In this document: one piece after another, positions 1-10,450 of the stretch
How the letters are laid out: every line of letters starts with the position of its first letter
How positions within the stretch are numbered: the stretch's first letter is position 1
NCBI GenBank assembly: GCA_018350325.1
Contig: JAEVLN010000018.1
Location: 1,772,506-1,836,505, forward strand
Source of the DNA: Globodera rostochiensis
Taxonomy: Eukaryota; Nematoda; Chromadorea; Rhabditida; Heteroderidae
Direction: 5' to 3'
Length of the DNA stretch: 64,000 bases
Made by a program: the position numbers and the translations under genes
Notes under the pieces: model-generated
The model's input: the letters and a program-made list of their open reading frames with translations, nothing else
What the model was told of the DNA's origin: nothing
Database searches by the model: none

Positions 1-76
1 CGGGGATGAAAATGCACCCTTAAAGGTGGCACTTTCCGGTGAAAATTCATTTCTTGGCAGATAATAAAGAGAAAGA
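1..76 (-). CDS. Candidate exon running off the left edge
   Basis: A higher-GC stretch at the window edge. On the minus strand it reads through without a stop (LPRNEFSPESATFKGAFSSP) and leaves the window. The plus strand is also open for 20 codons and then meets TAA at 61, so the strand is not settled. I recognise no family. It is listed because the base composition stands out from the AT-rich flank. Confidence 0.15.
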
Positions 77-296
77 ATTTTGTGGTCAAGTATTTCTCAT
101 AACTTTCCAAATTAAGCCTAAAAAATTTGCGTTGTGTAACATGCACACATTTATTATTTTTTTGATCCATTTTGGAATGGACGCGGACTATTCGATGTGA
201 AAATGAATGAATTGGTGTGGTTATGCGGGAGAAAGGTCAATGCTCAGTGCCAATCAAAGGATGAGGATACATACATACAACACAAATTTGGGTGAG

Positions 297-410
297 AACG
301 CGGGCGAGGGTTGCGGGAGGGAAGCAAAAATGATGAGTGCAGAGAGGGGGAGGGGGGAGAGAAAGCAAAATAAAGCGAGGGCAGAGAAAGAGCGGAAGAG
401 AAAACAAAAT
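297..410. repeat. Purine-rich (GA) tract
   Basis: About 110 bases almost entirely G and A on the plus strand, with runs such as gagggggagg. Read from the minus strand it is a polypyrimidine tract. Open frames on both strands here are artefacts of low complexity. GA tracts often lie near animal promoters, but there is no supporting core-promoter motif here, so that role is only a guess. Confidence 0.6.
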
Positions 411-412
411 CA

Positions 413-1524
413 ATTCAGTTAAGTACGCATAATTATTGGAATAAAATTCGACGACGTTTAGTGTTTTAAAGATTACCACAAGGTAAGATTTATCTTGCAC
501 TTTTTTTTGCAAAAATAAATAAAAGATAATTATTATTTATCAAAATTGTATACAAAATTAATTTACATAAGCCTATTACAAAATTATAACGGCGAATTTC
601 TGTTAATGTTTAACCAAACAATTTGCGTCTTTTTAAACCTGATAACTGATAAAAACTAACAAAAAAAACATTTTAAATGTGACATCACAAACTTGATAAA
701 TTTATTAGCAAAATAAAGAAAAAATCTCTAGATATTATTATACTATATTTAGATAAATTTAGGAATTAAATTTATTTAATTAAAAGCATTTAATTCAGCA
801 TTTATGACCTGCGCTTTTGCCTTATTGATCTTTAAAAAATATATATATTTTTTATTAGTAGTTTAAATTAAACATTCATTATAAACTTTATAATAACAGA
901 TTTACAAAAATAAAAGATTAAATAATGAGAGCAGTAACGGATACACACCCGCATGTATTAGTTTAAATATGTTTGTGGAACTCATTTTACGATATCTCTT
1001 CAATGATAATAATACGCAATGTTTGATAAGATTTTTATTTATTAAAAAAGACAATTGTAATAAACCCGAAAACTCCAGTTTCACATAATTTTAATAATAA
1101 ACGTTTCAAAACGTATGGTTTAAAGATTTCTGCATTAATGATGATAAAAGTTTATTTATTGAATGCCAAAGACGCATACTGAAAGTCAAACGAAATCAGT
1201 TAGCGATGGGTGCAACAGAAACTTTCATGTAGGCCACAAGAAGAAAGAATGCAAGTTAATTAAAAAAACAAGCCAGTAATTTAATAATTCGAAATCAAAA
1301 ATAAAATAATAAACGCTTAAAAATTATTCTAAGGTAAAACAACTATTTTAATTAAGGTTGAAGAAGTTTATGTATAAAAATTAAAATATGATATGGTTAA
1401 TATTTTATTTCGCTAACTATTTACATTAAATTTAAATTTTTTGTTAAATTATCAAAAAACCTAAATTTGGTAAATTTATAAAAAATAGCAAGAAGATAAA
1501 ACATGTGTTTCCTACGTTTTTTAG
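413..1524. other. AT-rich spacer without recognisable gene
   Basis: A/T-rich DNA with short TAAA/ATTT runs. The only less AT-rich part is about 1190-1255, which I cannot assign. No RNA gene or transposon end seen. Confidence 0.5.
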
Positions 1525-1600
1525 TTCCAACAATACAGGAATTTGGCGATCGGCTACAAAAAAAATGGAGCTAAAAGAGCCTCATCCGCTTTTCGGAAAA
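1525..1600 (+). CDS. Candidate internal exon
   Basis: A 76-base island with a splice-like frame: it follows acceptor-like ttttttag and precedes donor-like GTATGC at 1601. The open phase reads FQQYRNLAIGYKKNGAKRAS and continues to the donor. The minus strand gives a shorter, poorer reading. No family is recognised, and such signals arise often by chance in T-rich DNA, so this is a candidate only. Confidence 0.25.
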
Positions 1601-2496
1601 GTATGCAATACTCTATAATGGTTATAATAATAAATAAAGTTAAAAATATTTAATATTAATTAAATATATGAATTTTAATAAATAAATAAAGTTAAAAAAT
1701 ATTTAATTTTAAATGTATTATGATGGTTATAATAAATAATTTAAAAATATAATATTAAAAGAGCCTATGAGTATTCTTAAAATCTATTTAAAAAATAGTA
1801 GGCTGTGAAGCAAAATACGCGCCTGATAGAAATTCAATACAAATTGCTATAAAATATGTAAATTTTCTAGTAGCGTGCATAATGCCGAATCGAGCAACAA
1901 AAAAAACATGAACAAACGTCAAGAGCTTCAATATAAGAAAAATTTGTTTTAAAATAATTATGACTAGATGTTGGATTGGAGGATTTAAAATAAATAAATT
2001 TTAATAATAAGTTAAATCCTTTAAATCATAACAAGTCCAAAGAAATGTTTTTGAAAGCATACTTTCATACTTTAATTTTCAATTTATTTAACTCCGACAT
2101 TACAAAGTTATATATTCAATTAAAACAAATAAAAAAGGTTGTACCATTAGAAAACTTTGATTGCGTAGTTGTTCAGCAGTGTTCAAGCGGTTTAAAGCAT
2201 TTGCAAAAAGTATATTTGTGAAACAGTCAAAATATGGTATTTTTAAAGTATTTGGAATTTTTTAATATAAAAAAACTTTCTAAAAATCATTGATTAATTG
2301 TGGCAACTTTAAAAGACAGAAATCCACGAAATGTACGATAAAATTCCGGAAACTGCAATGATAAAACAAATCTGTTTTTGACACATTCTTGATTATATGA
2401 GCAAACATTCAAGCCGTAACTTATGCGCAAACAAAATGTACAAATTTACAACTACAAAAAAAAATTTACAATAATAATATTAATACTTAATAATAT

Positions 2497-2647
2497 GGGC
2501 TGTATCATTATTTTTAAATTGTTTTATTATTGCTTTAGGTTTGCACCAGTTATGCACCCGCTATGCATAATAGCATATTTTCTAGCCAAACTAAGGCTAA
2601 TAAACAATAAAATTTTAAAGAACTCAAAACAATAATGGCGAACAAAA
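2497..2647 (+). repeat. Local duplication, copy 1
   Basis: About 150 bp that recurs as a diverged, slightly shorter copy at 3201-3314. Shared blocks include attattgctttaggtttgca and the end atggcgaacaaaa. Copy 1 carries extra bases around caccagttatg. Not coding by any reading I trust. Confidence 0.75.
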
Positions 2648-2649
2648 AA

Positions 2650-2760
2650 TTTTTCTTGACGTTATATTTGTATGTTATTAGATCCCATATTTTTTAGACT
2701 ATTTTCAACTTTGAGGTTCATTTTTTGCTTTTACTGACTAAAATTGATAGAAATTGATTT
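2650..2760 (+). repeat. Dispersed repeat, copy 1
   Basis: Roughly 100 bp around tgtatgttattagatc and ggttcattttttgctttt that recurs in the same orientation at about 37275-37380, 35 kb away. It lies directly after the local duplication. Probably part of an interspersed element whose ends I cannot define. Confidence 0.7.
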
Positions 2761-3200
2761 TATGTATTCTTTACTCTCTTGAATGTCCGCCCGTTCTCTT
2801 CCAATTTGCAATGCTTTCCGATCAATTAATAATATATTGGTTTGATAAGCAGTGTTTAGAATTGCTATGTTTATTGATTTATTTTAATATATTCTTTTGT
2901 TTTATGATGCAGTAATTTAAATTTTTTATTCATTAAGTATTGCAAATTATTTTATAATACATTGGTCAATTGGTCATAGTCGAAGGTTTGCAGCTGTAGA
3001 TGTTCCAGTTCTTCTTTTAAATTTTCAGCTACAGCTCCTGCTTTTTCTTTAAAATTTTCAGTTAAAGTTCATGTTTTTTCCTTTAAATTTTCAGCTAACT
3101 TTTCAATAATTTTAGAAATAATTCAATTTAATTAAAATGCTTCGATTTAATTAAAGTGCTATGCTTTTGATTTAATAATTAATAATTGGAGCAATAATTA

Positions 3201-3314
3201 TGTGCTGTGTTATTATTTTTAAGTTTTATTATTGCTTTAGGTTTGCACCCGCTATGCACAATAGCATATTTTCTGCCAAAATAACGCTACAAAACAATGA
3301 TGGCGAACAAAACA
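3201..3314 (+). repeat. Local duplication, copy 2
   Basis: Diverged direct copy of 2497-2647, with internal deletions. Shared ends and order show the same origin. Confidence 0.75.
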
Positions 3315-3483
3315 ATCGAAATTGATATGTATTGAGCTTTACAAGAAATTTATCAGATTTGTTCAATGAATTAACTTTATAATTTTCAAACATCTTTCAA
3401 TGATTAAAATTTAACAAAACGAGACCGCTTAGAGAAATTTTTTGTTTTTTGCGCTAGTTTGCTTAAATATTTTTTTGGGGAGT

Positions 3484-3610
3484 AGTTGCGGGGGGTCGGC
3501 GTTGCCGATAGGCGCCGCCGAGAAAATTTTGAATCAATTTGTTAAGGAATTTCAACCAAAATTTTAAAATACGGTAATTTTTTCAAGTTTTTTAGGAATG
3601 GGAGGGGGTC
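3484..3610 (+). repeat. GC-cored dispersed repeat, copy A
   Basis: Begins near ggggggtcggcg, has the nearly palindromic core gccgataggcgccgcc, then AT-rich gagaaaattttgaatcaatt. Related copies lie at 7740-7990, 39481-39541 (reverse orientation), 58503-58550 and, partly, 4500-4650 and 59777-59813. The flank with acggtaattttttcaag also recurs at 4500-4650 and 7740-7990, so the repeat is larger than its GC core. Confidence 0.75.
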
Positions 3611-3717
3611 AGCTGATAATAAGCTTCATTTTGACAAAATTTACCAGAAAATCAAAAACCCAACATTAAAAATAATACTTTGGCGTAACGAATTTCACAA
3701 ATATTAAACGATAAATT

Positions 3718-3808
3718 TAGCCTGTGTAAACCCGTGTCGGCCCAAAAAACACGGGCTACGGGCCCTTGAAAAACCCGTACGGGCCCTTACCCGTGCTCGA
3801 TCTCTAAT
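3718..3808. repeat. Compact GC hairpin element (possible MITE)
   Basis: A 91-base unit made of alternating CCCGTG and CACGGG/GGGCCC motifs. It begins TAGCCTG and ends CTCGATCTCTA; the reverse of the end (TAGAGATCGAGC) resembles hAT-type termini. No clear target-site duplication flanks it. The inner motifs acccgtgt and acacggg can pair as a hairpin. Confidence 0.45.
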
Positions 3809-3814
3809 TATAAT

Positions 3815-4500
3815 CAGGTCCCTTAAGCTGGATCAATTTATCTTTTGGCCGCGCCGAACAGCTCCTTTTTGGCGATGGATTTTTCTCACATTTCATTCGT
3901 TCTACTTTATTTTGCTCTTTAAATATTGAACAATTTTTTATTGTATTTTTATTTATTTGTGTGTTAGAATTTTTTTAATGTTATTTACAGAAATGCGTTT
4001 TTGTAATTTTATTAAATTGTCTTTTTGTTTTTAAATATTTAAAATAATTGTGTGATCGCTTTAATTTTTTTTTGTGTAATTTTATTAAAGCATGTATTCT
4101 TTACGATCTTTTTATTTGTTTTGCGGCACTCATTTAAGTGTATTTTTGTTAAAAATAAAATTCATTCGAGCTTGAAATAAAACTAGTTTTAATTATATTT
4201 TATGCATTAGATTCCGATGTTTATTTCGGGTCTGTATAAATTGCTTATAGCCTTTTTGTTATTTCTGCAACATCCTATACGATTAAAGCAACAGTTTTTT
4301 TATTATCATAAAGGTTTTTGTCTGAATACAGAAAGCATGGGTTTTAATAATCAGAATATTCGGCATTTAACAAACTTAATGCCCTTTTTATTAAATCATC
4401 TTTGTGTTGTAAAAATAAAGTTTAAAAGATGGTTATAATAGGGTTGAGAAAAAGCGGGTTTAAACTTTAAAATCACCAACAAAATTCTCTGAAAAAAATA
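3815..4500. other. T-rich spacer
   Basis: T-rich DNA without a recognisable gene. A 73-codon frame at 4217-4438 is at chance length and low complexity. Confidence 0.45.
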
Positions 4501-4650
4501 CATCAACTTAAAAAAAAGATTTGGGCCCAACTTTAAACATTTTTTACCGCGGTGGACCCTTCTCATTTCTAAAAGCTCAAAAAATTACCGTATTTTTAAT
4601 TTTATTTTTTTAGCATTGCCGACCCCCCCCCCCTCCCCCAGCCCCCAGAG
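4500..4650. repeat. Diverged dispersed-repeat copy with C tract
   Basis: Contains ctcaaaaaattaccgtattt and gccgaccccc, both shared with the GC-cored repeat, followed by 11 C at 4623-4633 and a second C5. The C run replaces the palindromic core. The frame called across the C run is an artefact. Confidence 0.5.
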
Positions 4651-5615
4651 TAAAGCAAAATTCTCAAAAAAAATTCATGCACTATAACTTTGAATGAATT
4701 TATTTTTGATTTATTTTTATCCAATAATCGTACAATGTTTACAATGAGCTTAGCATCGGACAACCTTACAACAACAAAGTGATTGTATTTAAATTGTAAT
4801 AAGTTTTGCTGGAACATGAAATAAAAAAATAAATTGTATATAAAGTTTTTAATTGATTACCATATACATTCTCAATCTTTAGATTTTATTATTATATATT
4901 TAGTTATGTCATATTTATTTTGCTATTTACTTGTTGAAGCATCATTAATAAAAGAGCTCAGCTGAATGTTGAAGCTTATCTTTAAGTTTCGAGCAATTAC
5001 TGGCGGGTAAATGCCTACCAATGGCTTATTGTTGAAAAAAAACTTGGGGAGCGCTCTCACGGAACATTTGAATTTTTAAAAAAAATTATTTAATAAAATT
5101 GGACAAAACAAAAAATACATTTATTTTAAATACATATACTATTGCAGGAAGTAATGGTAATCTTCCGATATATTTGACTAGCTTCATGGGCGGTTGTTGG
5201 AAAATAAATATTAACGATTTAAACAATATATAATTCGTTTTGTTAGTTTTTTTTATTAAACATTTTTTCGAAATTAGATTGCATGACACGACCGCAGACG
5301 ACTCGATTAAAGCCAAATATAGTAAAAGCAAATAGAACGACAATTAATTAACTGTATTTTTATTTTGTAATCCCATATTAAATTTATTATGTTTTTCATT
5401 GTATTTATTCATTAATTTTTATAACTCATTTACACATTTAAAATGTACTTTTTTTCTTTTAAATTGATATCTTCATTTTTTTGTCTGATTCATCATCATA
5501 AAAGTGAAATGCGTAACTAAATATTAAATGGGGAGCGTTACTGATAAATTTTAATTCTTTAAAAAATTACAACTTTGAATAGAACTTCACGCACATTTCG
5601 TTTGTTGCATCAAAT

Positions 5616-5627
5616 GGGGGGGGGGGG
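5616..5627. repeat. G12 homopolymer
   Basis: Twelve G in a row in AT-rich DNA. Similar tracts are G9 at 9206-9214, G13 at 9244-9256, C14 at 37454-37467 and C10 at 62240-62249. Confidence 0.8.
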
Positions 5628-5861
5628 TCACTTTATGTTTTTTATTTACACTCACTTTTGACACAAAGATGTGTAAAATTAATTTTGTTTTATAGTCTTT
5701 GATTAAGTTCGCAAATTGGCGCCAATTCTTCTGCTTTATTAAAAACTAAGTTTGATTGTGACTTTGTCTAATGTTTTTTGTTTTGATCAGGTTTTAATTA
5801 TATATTTCTAATAAGTTTAAAATTTAATAACATTTTTTGTTAACATTAAAAAGCATACTTT

Positions 5862-6155
5862 TTAGAAAGAAAACTGTTTAAAATTTAAATTTATTTTAAA
5901 TGCCATAAATTTTACATTTTTTTTTCTTCTAGAGCTCATGCTGACAATAAGAAGTTCCTGAAGCTTATTAACCGCATTCATTGAGCTTTCAATCTTAGCT
6001 GAACACTCTTGTTCCTCTGCTCTCATAGGTATTTCGATGAACACAGCAGCGTTTAAATTTTTTGTAAAAAATGTTATATAGTTGCGAATAATTAGATTTA
6101 CCCACTTTTTTGATAATAAACTTGTTTTAAATTTGAATACTATGGGAACCGTCAA
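5862..6155 (-). CDS. Candidate ORF with a helical, charged middle
   Basis: An open frame of 97 codons. The middle reads AKIESSMNAVNKLQELLIVS, an amphipathic-looking stretch, followed by a basic SSRRKKN cluster. It is preceded by basic and hydrophobic sequence. Length is within what chance gives in this composition, so the call rests on residue pattern only. There is no signal peptide, no known domain and no clear splice site. No neighbour supports a function. Confidence 0.25.
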   Translation of the reverse strand: MTVPIVFKFKTSLLSKKWVNLIIRNYITFFTKNLNAAVFIEIPMRAEEQECSAKIESSMNAVNKLQELLIVSMSSRRKKNVKFMAFKINLNFKQFSF

Positions 6156-6299
6156 GGTTTTTCCATTTCGCGAACTTTTTTAGTAGCTATAAAGTTATAT
6201 TTAATAAATAATTTGTTGCTAAACCTTTCAGCGTAGAAGAAGATCCTGATACCTCTCACAGTACATTTTGTACTCTTGAAACTTGAACTTTACTTTATA

Positions 6300-7020
6300 A
6301 GTTTAAATTTATTTCCTTTATTTTTATACATAAATTTTCAGTAAGTAAATTATTTATCTTTTATTTAATTTTTTGCTTAGATTTTATTTTAATTTTATAT
6401 GCATTTTTATAAATAAATCATGACTTGATGTTTAACTTTGTTTGTTATTTAAATATTAATCTTTTAAACTTTGTTAATTTTGTTTATTTGTAAATACGAA
6501 CCAAATTTTGTTAAATATATTCCTTTAAAAACAGCATTCACGACCTGCAAATAGTAAAACTTTTGGAAGTTCATTAAGCAGTTCATCGACTGCTATTTTT
6601 TAGTGCTCCATTTTTACACTGCTTTAAATAAAAATTTATTTTTTTGGTTTAAAACAAGAGCATTAACATTATTTATTTTATTTTAGTTCCTGATTACTCA
6701 AAATAATTTTTTAATTTGAAATTTTTCAATAATATTATAAACTGTGTGTATTTTTAAATTAATTCTTACATTAATATATATTGTGTAATAAGAATAATTT
6801 CATATTAAAATGTTCGCGCTTTAAAATATTTTCTCAATTTTTAACTTATAATATAGATCGAATCGAATCCGATCTAATAAATACTTAAAATGTCGGTTTA
6901 TATTTTATGGTATAGTTTTTTTACAATTTATTAACTTTCTTAATTAGTTTCACAGTTTAATCCAACGTTAAGTATATAATATTTATTATTTAAATCTAAT
7001 TGTAAAAGACTCCCGATTAT
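6300..7020. other. AT-rich spacer
   Basis: Low-complexity A/T DNA with long T runs. I see no gene, RNA or transposon end. Confidence 0.5.
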
Positions 7021-7023
7021 ATC

Positions 7024-7142
7024 CAATAGTTAATTCCGAATCCCACTACAGCTAAAAGTTTATCGAATCCCACCCGTCCGAATCCCACCAAGCAAAAAAA
7101 TAGTTCTGAATCCCACCACGACCGAATAGTTCGAATACCCAC
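7024..7142 (+). repeat. Irregular tandem gaatcccac motif
   Basis: The motif gaatcccac (with variants gaataccca) occurs about five times at irregular 15-40 base spacing, mixed with agttc/cgaata. It sits immediately left of the transposon-derived segment at 7176. Confidence 0.65.
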
Positions 7143-7175
7143 TGCTACTAAAAACAATCAAAAAGGCTCATTTTG

Positions 7176-7284
7176 TAGGGATGCTATATTTTTACCTATT
7201 TCGGCTTTTTTCTACCTATTACCTAGGTACCTATTTTTCTACCTATCATGTTTTTTGAATTTTTTTTATATAATTCTACTGAAA
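7176..7284 (+). mobile_element. Left terminus-like segment of a hAT-related element
   Basis: Starts TAGGGATGC and carries repeated tacctatt units before the transposase-like frame at 7285. hAT ends commonly begin with C/TAGGG. I find no matching right terminus or 8-bp target duplication, so the element is probably truncated or nested. Confidence 0.35.
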
Positions 7285-7455
7285 ATGTCAAAAATAAAGG
7301 CAAAATTGTCATGGATGAAGGACTGGATAAACAGAGTCGACGGAAAAGCAACTTACACAACAGACGGAGCTGTCATCTATTGCCAACCATGTCAACAACA
7401 GGTTAATGCATCGCTTTCATCTACAACACAACGAACCGAAAACCGGGGGTCGTAA
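7285..7455 (+). CDS. hAT-associated BED-like zinc-finger N-terminus (fragment)
   Basis: A 56-codon frame from ATG to TAA. Its centre, TTDGAVIYCQPCQQQVNA, fits the pattern (S/T)TDG.V.(F/Y)C..C...V found at the N-terminus of hAT-type transposases and CGGBP1-like proteins, where it starts a BED-type finger with the pair Cys-x2-Cys. The family then carries a paired histidine motif about 15-20 residues later; here that part is missing and the frame runs into repeat sequence. CAG|GTTAAT after CQQQ could be a splice donor. I read it as the 5' end of a dead or non-autonomous hAT copy, supported by TE debris on both sides. Confidence 0.6.
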   Translation: MSKIKAKLSWMKDWINRVDGKATYTTDGAVIYCQPCQQQVNASLSSTTQRTENRGS

Positions 7456-7530
7456 AACCGGCCTAACCGAAAACCGGGGGTACCTGGTTTATTAGTTTTT
7501 CGGTTTGAAAAATAAACCCCTAATGATGGG
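7437..7530. repeat. Palindromic CCGGGGGTACC repeat, left copy
   Basis: Two close copies of accgaaaaccgggggt followed by an A/T section ending aaaccccta. The same palindromic words return in the opposite direction at 8125-8177, suggesting inverted ends of a nested element. Confidence 0.55.
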
Positions 7531-7540
7531 ATTTTATGTG

Positions 7541-7640
7541 ACTCCATTGATGAAAAGGTGGTGTAGTGGTGAGTGGTTGGGTGACTTGAACTGTGGTGGG
7601 TGTAGGTTCAGATCCGGTCTGCGCTATTTGTTTTTTCAAA
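7541..7640 (+). mobile_element. tRNA-derived SINE-like unit
   Basis: TGGTGTAGTGGT at 7559-7570 matches the RNA polymerase III A box (TRGCNNAGYNGG) at 10 of 12 positions, and GGTTCAGATCC at 7605-7615 fits the B box (GGTTCRANNCC). Box spacing of 46 bases is normal for tRNA genes. The T-arm stem pairs badly, so this is not a working tRNA; a SINE head or tRNA relic is more likely. Confidence 0.5.
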
Positions 7641-7739
7641 CCTCCTCTAACTTTACGTGCTGTAACAATTCCAAAGTTTTTTAAATTCACAATTTTTTTA
7701 ATTAAATAAAATTCCCAATTTTTTAACAAACTCGTTAAA

Positions 7740-7990
7740 TCTCAAAAAAAATTCCCGGACTCTTATCACTCCTAAAAAGCTTCAAAAAATAACCGGATTT
7801 TTTAATTTTTGGCCGAAAATCTGTTAACAAATTGAGTCAAAAATTCAAAATTTTCATGGCGGCGCCTAGGACTAAATAGAGCCACTGATGCCGATAGGAT
7901 CCGCCGGGAAAATTTTTGTGATTTTATTAATAAACTTCATCAAAATTTAGCAAAATCACGCATTTTTTCGGAGTTTCGGGAAATTTTTTC
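7740..7990 (+). repeat. GC-cored dispersed repeat, copy B (interrupted)
   Basis: Shares aacaaattgagtcaaaaatt, ggcggcgcctagg and gccgataggatccgccggg with copies at 3484 and 39481. The core is duplicated or split by about 25 bases (actaaatagagccactgat). Surrounding ctaaaaagcttcaaaaaata matches 4565-4600. Confidence 0.65.
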
Positions 7991-8124
7991 AAAAAAAAAA
8001 TATGTTTACGTAAGAGTGGAGAGGATGCCCGGCGGGTAAATTTTACAAAAATGGCAATCTTTGTTAAGAAAATTGAAGCAAAAGCTAGAAAGATGTGATA
8101 AATTTATTTCGAAAATTCTTTTTT

Positions 8125-8177
8125 TCTCAAACCGAAAACCGGTACCCCCGGTTTAAAACCGACCGCCCACAACCCTA
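8125..8177. repeat. Palindromic CCGGTACCCCCGG repeat, right copy
   Basis: Reads accgaaaaccggtacccccg and ends ccgcccacaaccctac. Its reverse complement begins TAGGGTTGTGGGCGG, a hAT-like terminus. It pairs in inverted orientation with 7437-7530. Confidence 0.5.
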
Positions 8178-8900
8178 CTAATTACTTTAGAAAAATGAAA
8201 ATGATGCGGTTTTTCATCGCTAAGCTTATTGGCCATCCTTCCGCAAGATCAAAAAATCCAAAAAAAAATGCTTAATCAGATTTGTAAAAATTTATTACCT
8301 ATAAATTTGTATAATAATGTTCAGGCAATAATATTGCTTATGTTATTTGTTTAATTCTTTTTTTAAGCATATTTCCCAACATATGTATCTTTTTGATATT
8401 TTCGAGATTAATATCACTTATAAAAAAAGTTAATCACAAATATTTTTCAATCTGGCGGTTAGATTATTTCAATTTTAAATTATCCATTTTACAGTTGTAA
8501 GCGAGAAAAAATAATCCGATTTTAAACAAATAAATCTCCGCATACTTAATTTGTTGATTTTATATTAACGCTTTTGGATGTTTATTATAAAATAAACAAT
8601 ATTGAAATCATATTCTTTGGATTCAACAAATTAGCTTACTCAATTTTTATTATTTTTAGTTAAATATATTTATTTTTTTGAACTCGCTTGTATGCGTATT
8701 GAAACGGAAGTTTTTTTGCTTAATTTTTTTTCTTATCTTTTGTTGTAATTTTGTACTTTTTGCATGATTTGAGGCCAAAATTAATTTTTGGAAGATTTTT
8801 AATTTTTGGAAAAATGTTTGTATTCGAGTTCGGTGATCTTAGAGCCGAACGGGGGGAAATTTTGGCAGAACCATTTTTTTTTGATTCCTGAAGTTGTAAC

Positions 8901-9119
8901 TCATTTTTTTATAAATGGCATCCATTCCCCGCAAAGAGCTGTTTTTGCTCTTGCTTTTGCATTCCTGATGTTCTGCCGATCTATTTTAAACTGCCGACTT
9001 GCTTCCTTAATTAAATGGGATTTGTGGTTGACGATTTCCAATTTTTGGCCGATTATAAAAACGCGACGTTTCTTTGAGATAATGCCCCGCTGTTGTATTA
9101 CCTCCCAATTAGAATATCG
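8901..9119 (-). CDS. Brinker/CENP-B-type helix-turn-helix, pogo-like transposase fragment
   Basis: A 72-codon frame, opened and closed by TGA. After basic KKRR it reads KLEIVNHKSHLIKEASRQF and then KIDRQNIRNAKARAKT. This is the pattern of the Brinker/CENP-B/psq-type domain: KL.VV followed by about ten residues, EA.R.F..DR..IR, then a basic tail. That domain binds DNA and forms the N-terminus of pogo/Tigger transposases. The usual Trp after the third helix is Asn-Ala here, and no DDE catalytic part follows; a TGA ends it. It is therefore probably a decayed transposon piece. The plus-strand frame over the same bases is an antisense shadow. Confidence 0.55.
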   Translation of the reverse strand, partial: RYSNWEVIQQRGIISKKRRVFIIGQKLEIVNHKSHLIKEASRQFKIDRQNIRNAKARAKTALCGEWMPFIKK

Positions 9120-9205
9120 TCATTCATGTTTTATTAGTAAACGCTAAAATTTAAAGTAAATGGTATAGTTAAAAAATTTAGGTCTATTATAAAAATTCAG
9201 GGCTT

Positions 9206-9256
9206 GGGGGGGGGCGTCCAATTAGAGGGTGGCTTCAAATAGAGGGGGGGGGGGGG
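9206..9256. repeat. Paired G homopolymers
   Basis: G9 at 9206-9214 and G13 at 9244-9256 separated by 29 bases. Low complexity only. Confidence 0.8.
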
Positions 9257-9619
9257 TACTATTTTTCAAATTTTAATATACTTTTGTTTTAATTATTTTG
9301 TATTAAACTTTATCGGCTTCTTAGATTTTGACATTAAATAAAAATCTTTTGGATTTTCTTCCATCCATTAGCTAGATTTTGGACAGCAATTCTTTTAAAT
9401 GTAACCGCTTTTTGCAAAAATATTGCAAATAATAATTTTATTCATTTTTCACTATTTTTTTATACCTATCGAACTCTCGAATTTATTTTTGCTTTGAAAA
9501 AGCTTTATAGTTTATATCAATATATTTTTTTATAAAATTTGCTAGTGTTCATGCATTCATTATTTTTTGTTGATGAATTTAAGTAAGTAAAAATAACATT
9601 AATTATATTACAACTTTTT

Positions 9620-9760
9620 AAGGATTGCCAAATCGGGAAGTTTAACAACATAAGTGAGCCCGCGCATACTGCTCTTCCGTTATATTACGCACCAACTGTA
9701 AAGCAACGGCGGACGACAAACTCGAAAAACAATTTGTGCCTAAAATAAAACAAAAAATGT
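9620..9760. other. GC-richer island, both strands open
   Basis: A roughly 140-base island. On the plus strand, after tttttaag, it reads DCQIGKFNNISEPAHTALPL and goes on to TAA at 9746. On the minus strand, after ttttattttag, another frame reads LSSAVALQLVRNITEEQYAR. Both have plausible acceptor-like starts. It could be an exon, but strand and frame cannot be chosen from sequence alone. Confidence 0.3.
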
Positions 9761-10319
9761 ATTAAACAAAAAGCTTCGGAGTCCTAAGCTTTTCCGCAAG
9801 GTCCACAATTGTTTAATTGTTTAATCCGAGTTCCGTTTCTGCGTATGTCAAACCACAGACCCGAATTCAAACAATTTTCAAGAAAAGCTTTTTTCCAAAA
9901 AAAAACATTGTTTTTGTATCGTAAAGATTCAAAATGCATGTAAGGACGAACAGAAGAGCTAACAAATATGCATTTTGAACGCTTTTATTACAGAAAAGGG
10001 ATTTTGAAAAAAAAAGAAAAATCTCTTACATTTTCCAATTAATCATTTATTGTTTATTTTACTTTAATCAGTAGTTGCTCTTGAACGACGTCTTGTGTAG
10101 CATAATCCACAGAAAGAAGTTGGTTCATTGTATAAGGCAACAATGAATTGATTTTAATAAATATGATTAAAATATATAATTTTGCAGCAAATTCCATAAA
10201 TTAAATTTGTAACAATATAATTTTAATATTCACATGCGGCCAAATATATGAAAGTTCATGTACCAATAAGGATAGTGATAAACTTATATGTTTTTACAAA
10301 TGTAAATTAAGTAAATGTC

Positions 10320-10450
10320 CAACATCTGGCGATGCTTGCCGCTCTGTTCCTTGTTACGTCGCTTAGCTTAACGCCAAAGTCTTCCGGTGTTTTGCGTGTG
10401 TGCCCGCGTTTGGGGGTCTTCTTAGCACGCTCGACATGAGGCTCGCTATT
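10320..10450 (-). CDS. Candidate exon, basic peptide
   Basis: A GC-rich island. The minus strand reads ERAKKTPKRGHTRKTPEDFG and on to NRAASIARCW, rich in Lys and Arg. An AG precedes it (ttaaatag) and GT follows (agat|GTTGG). The plus strand is also open, with a Leu-rich reading from ATG 10332. I favour minus because its residue mix is more ordinary. No family is recognised. Confidence 0.25.

Noticed and set aside
237..512. 91-codon minus and 71-codon plus frames
   Set aside because: Driven by the purine tract at 297-410.
8806..9147. 113-codon plus-strand frame
   Set aside because: Antisense shadow of the helix-turn-helix reading; Phe/Leu-rich with no motif.
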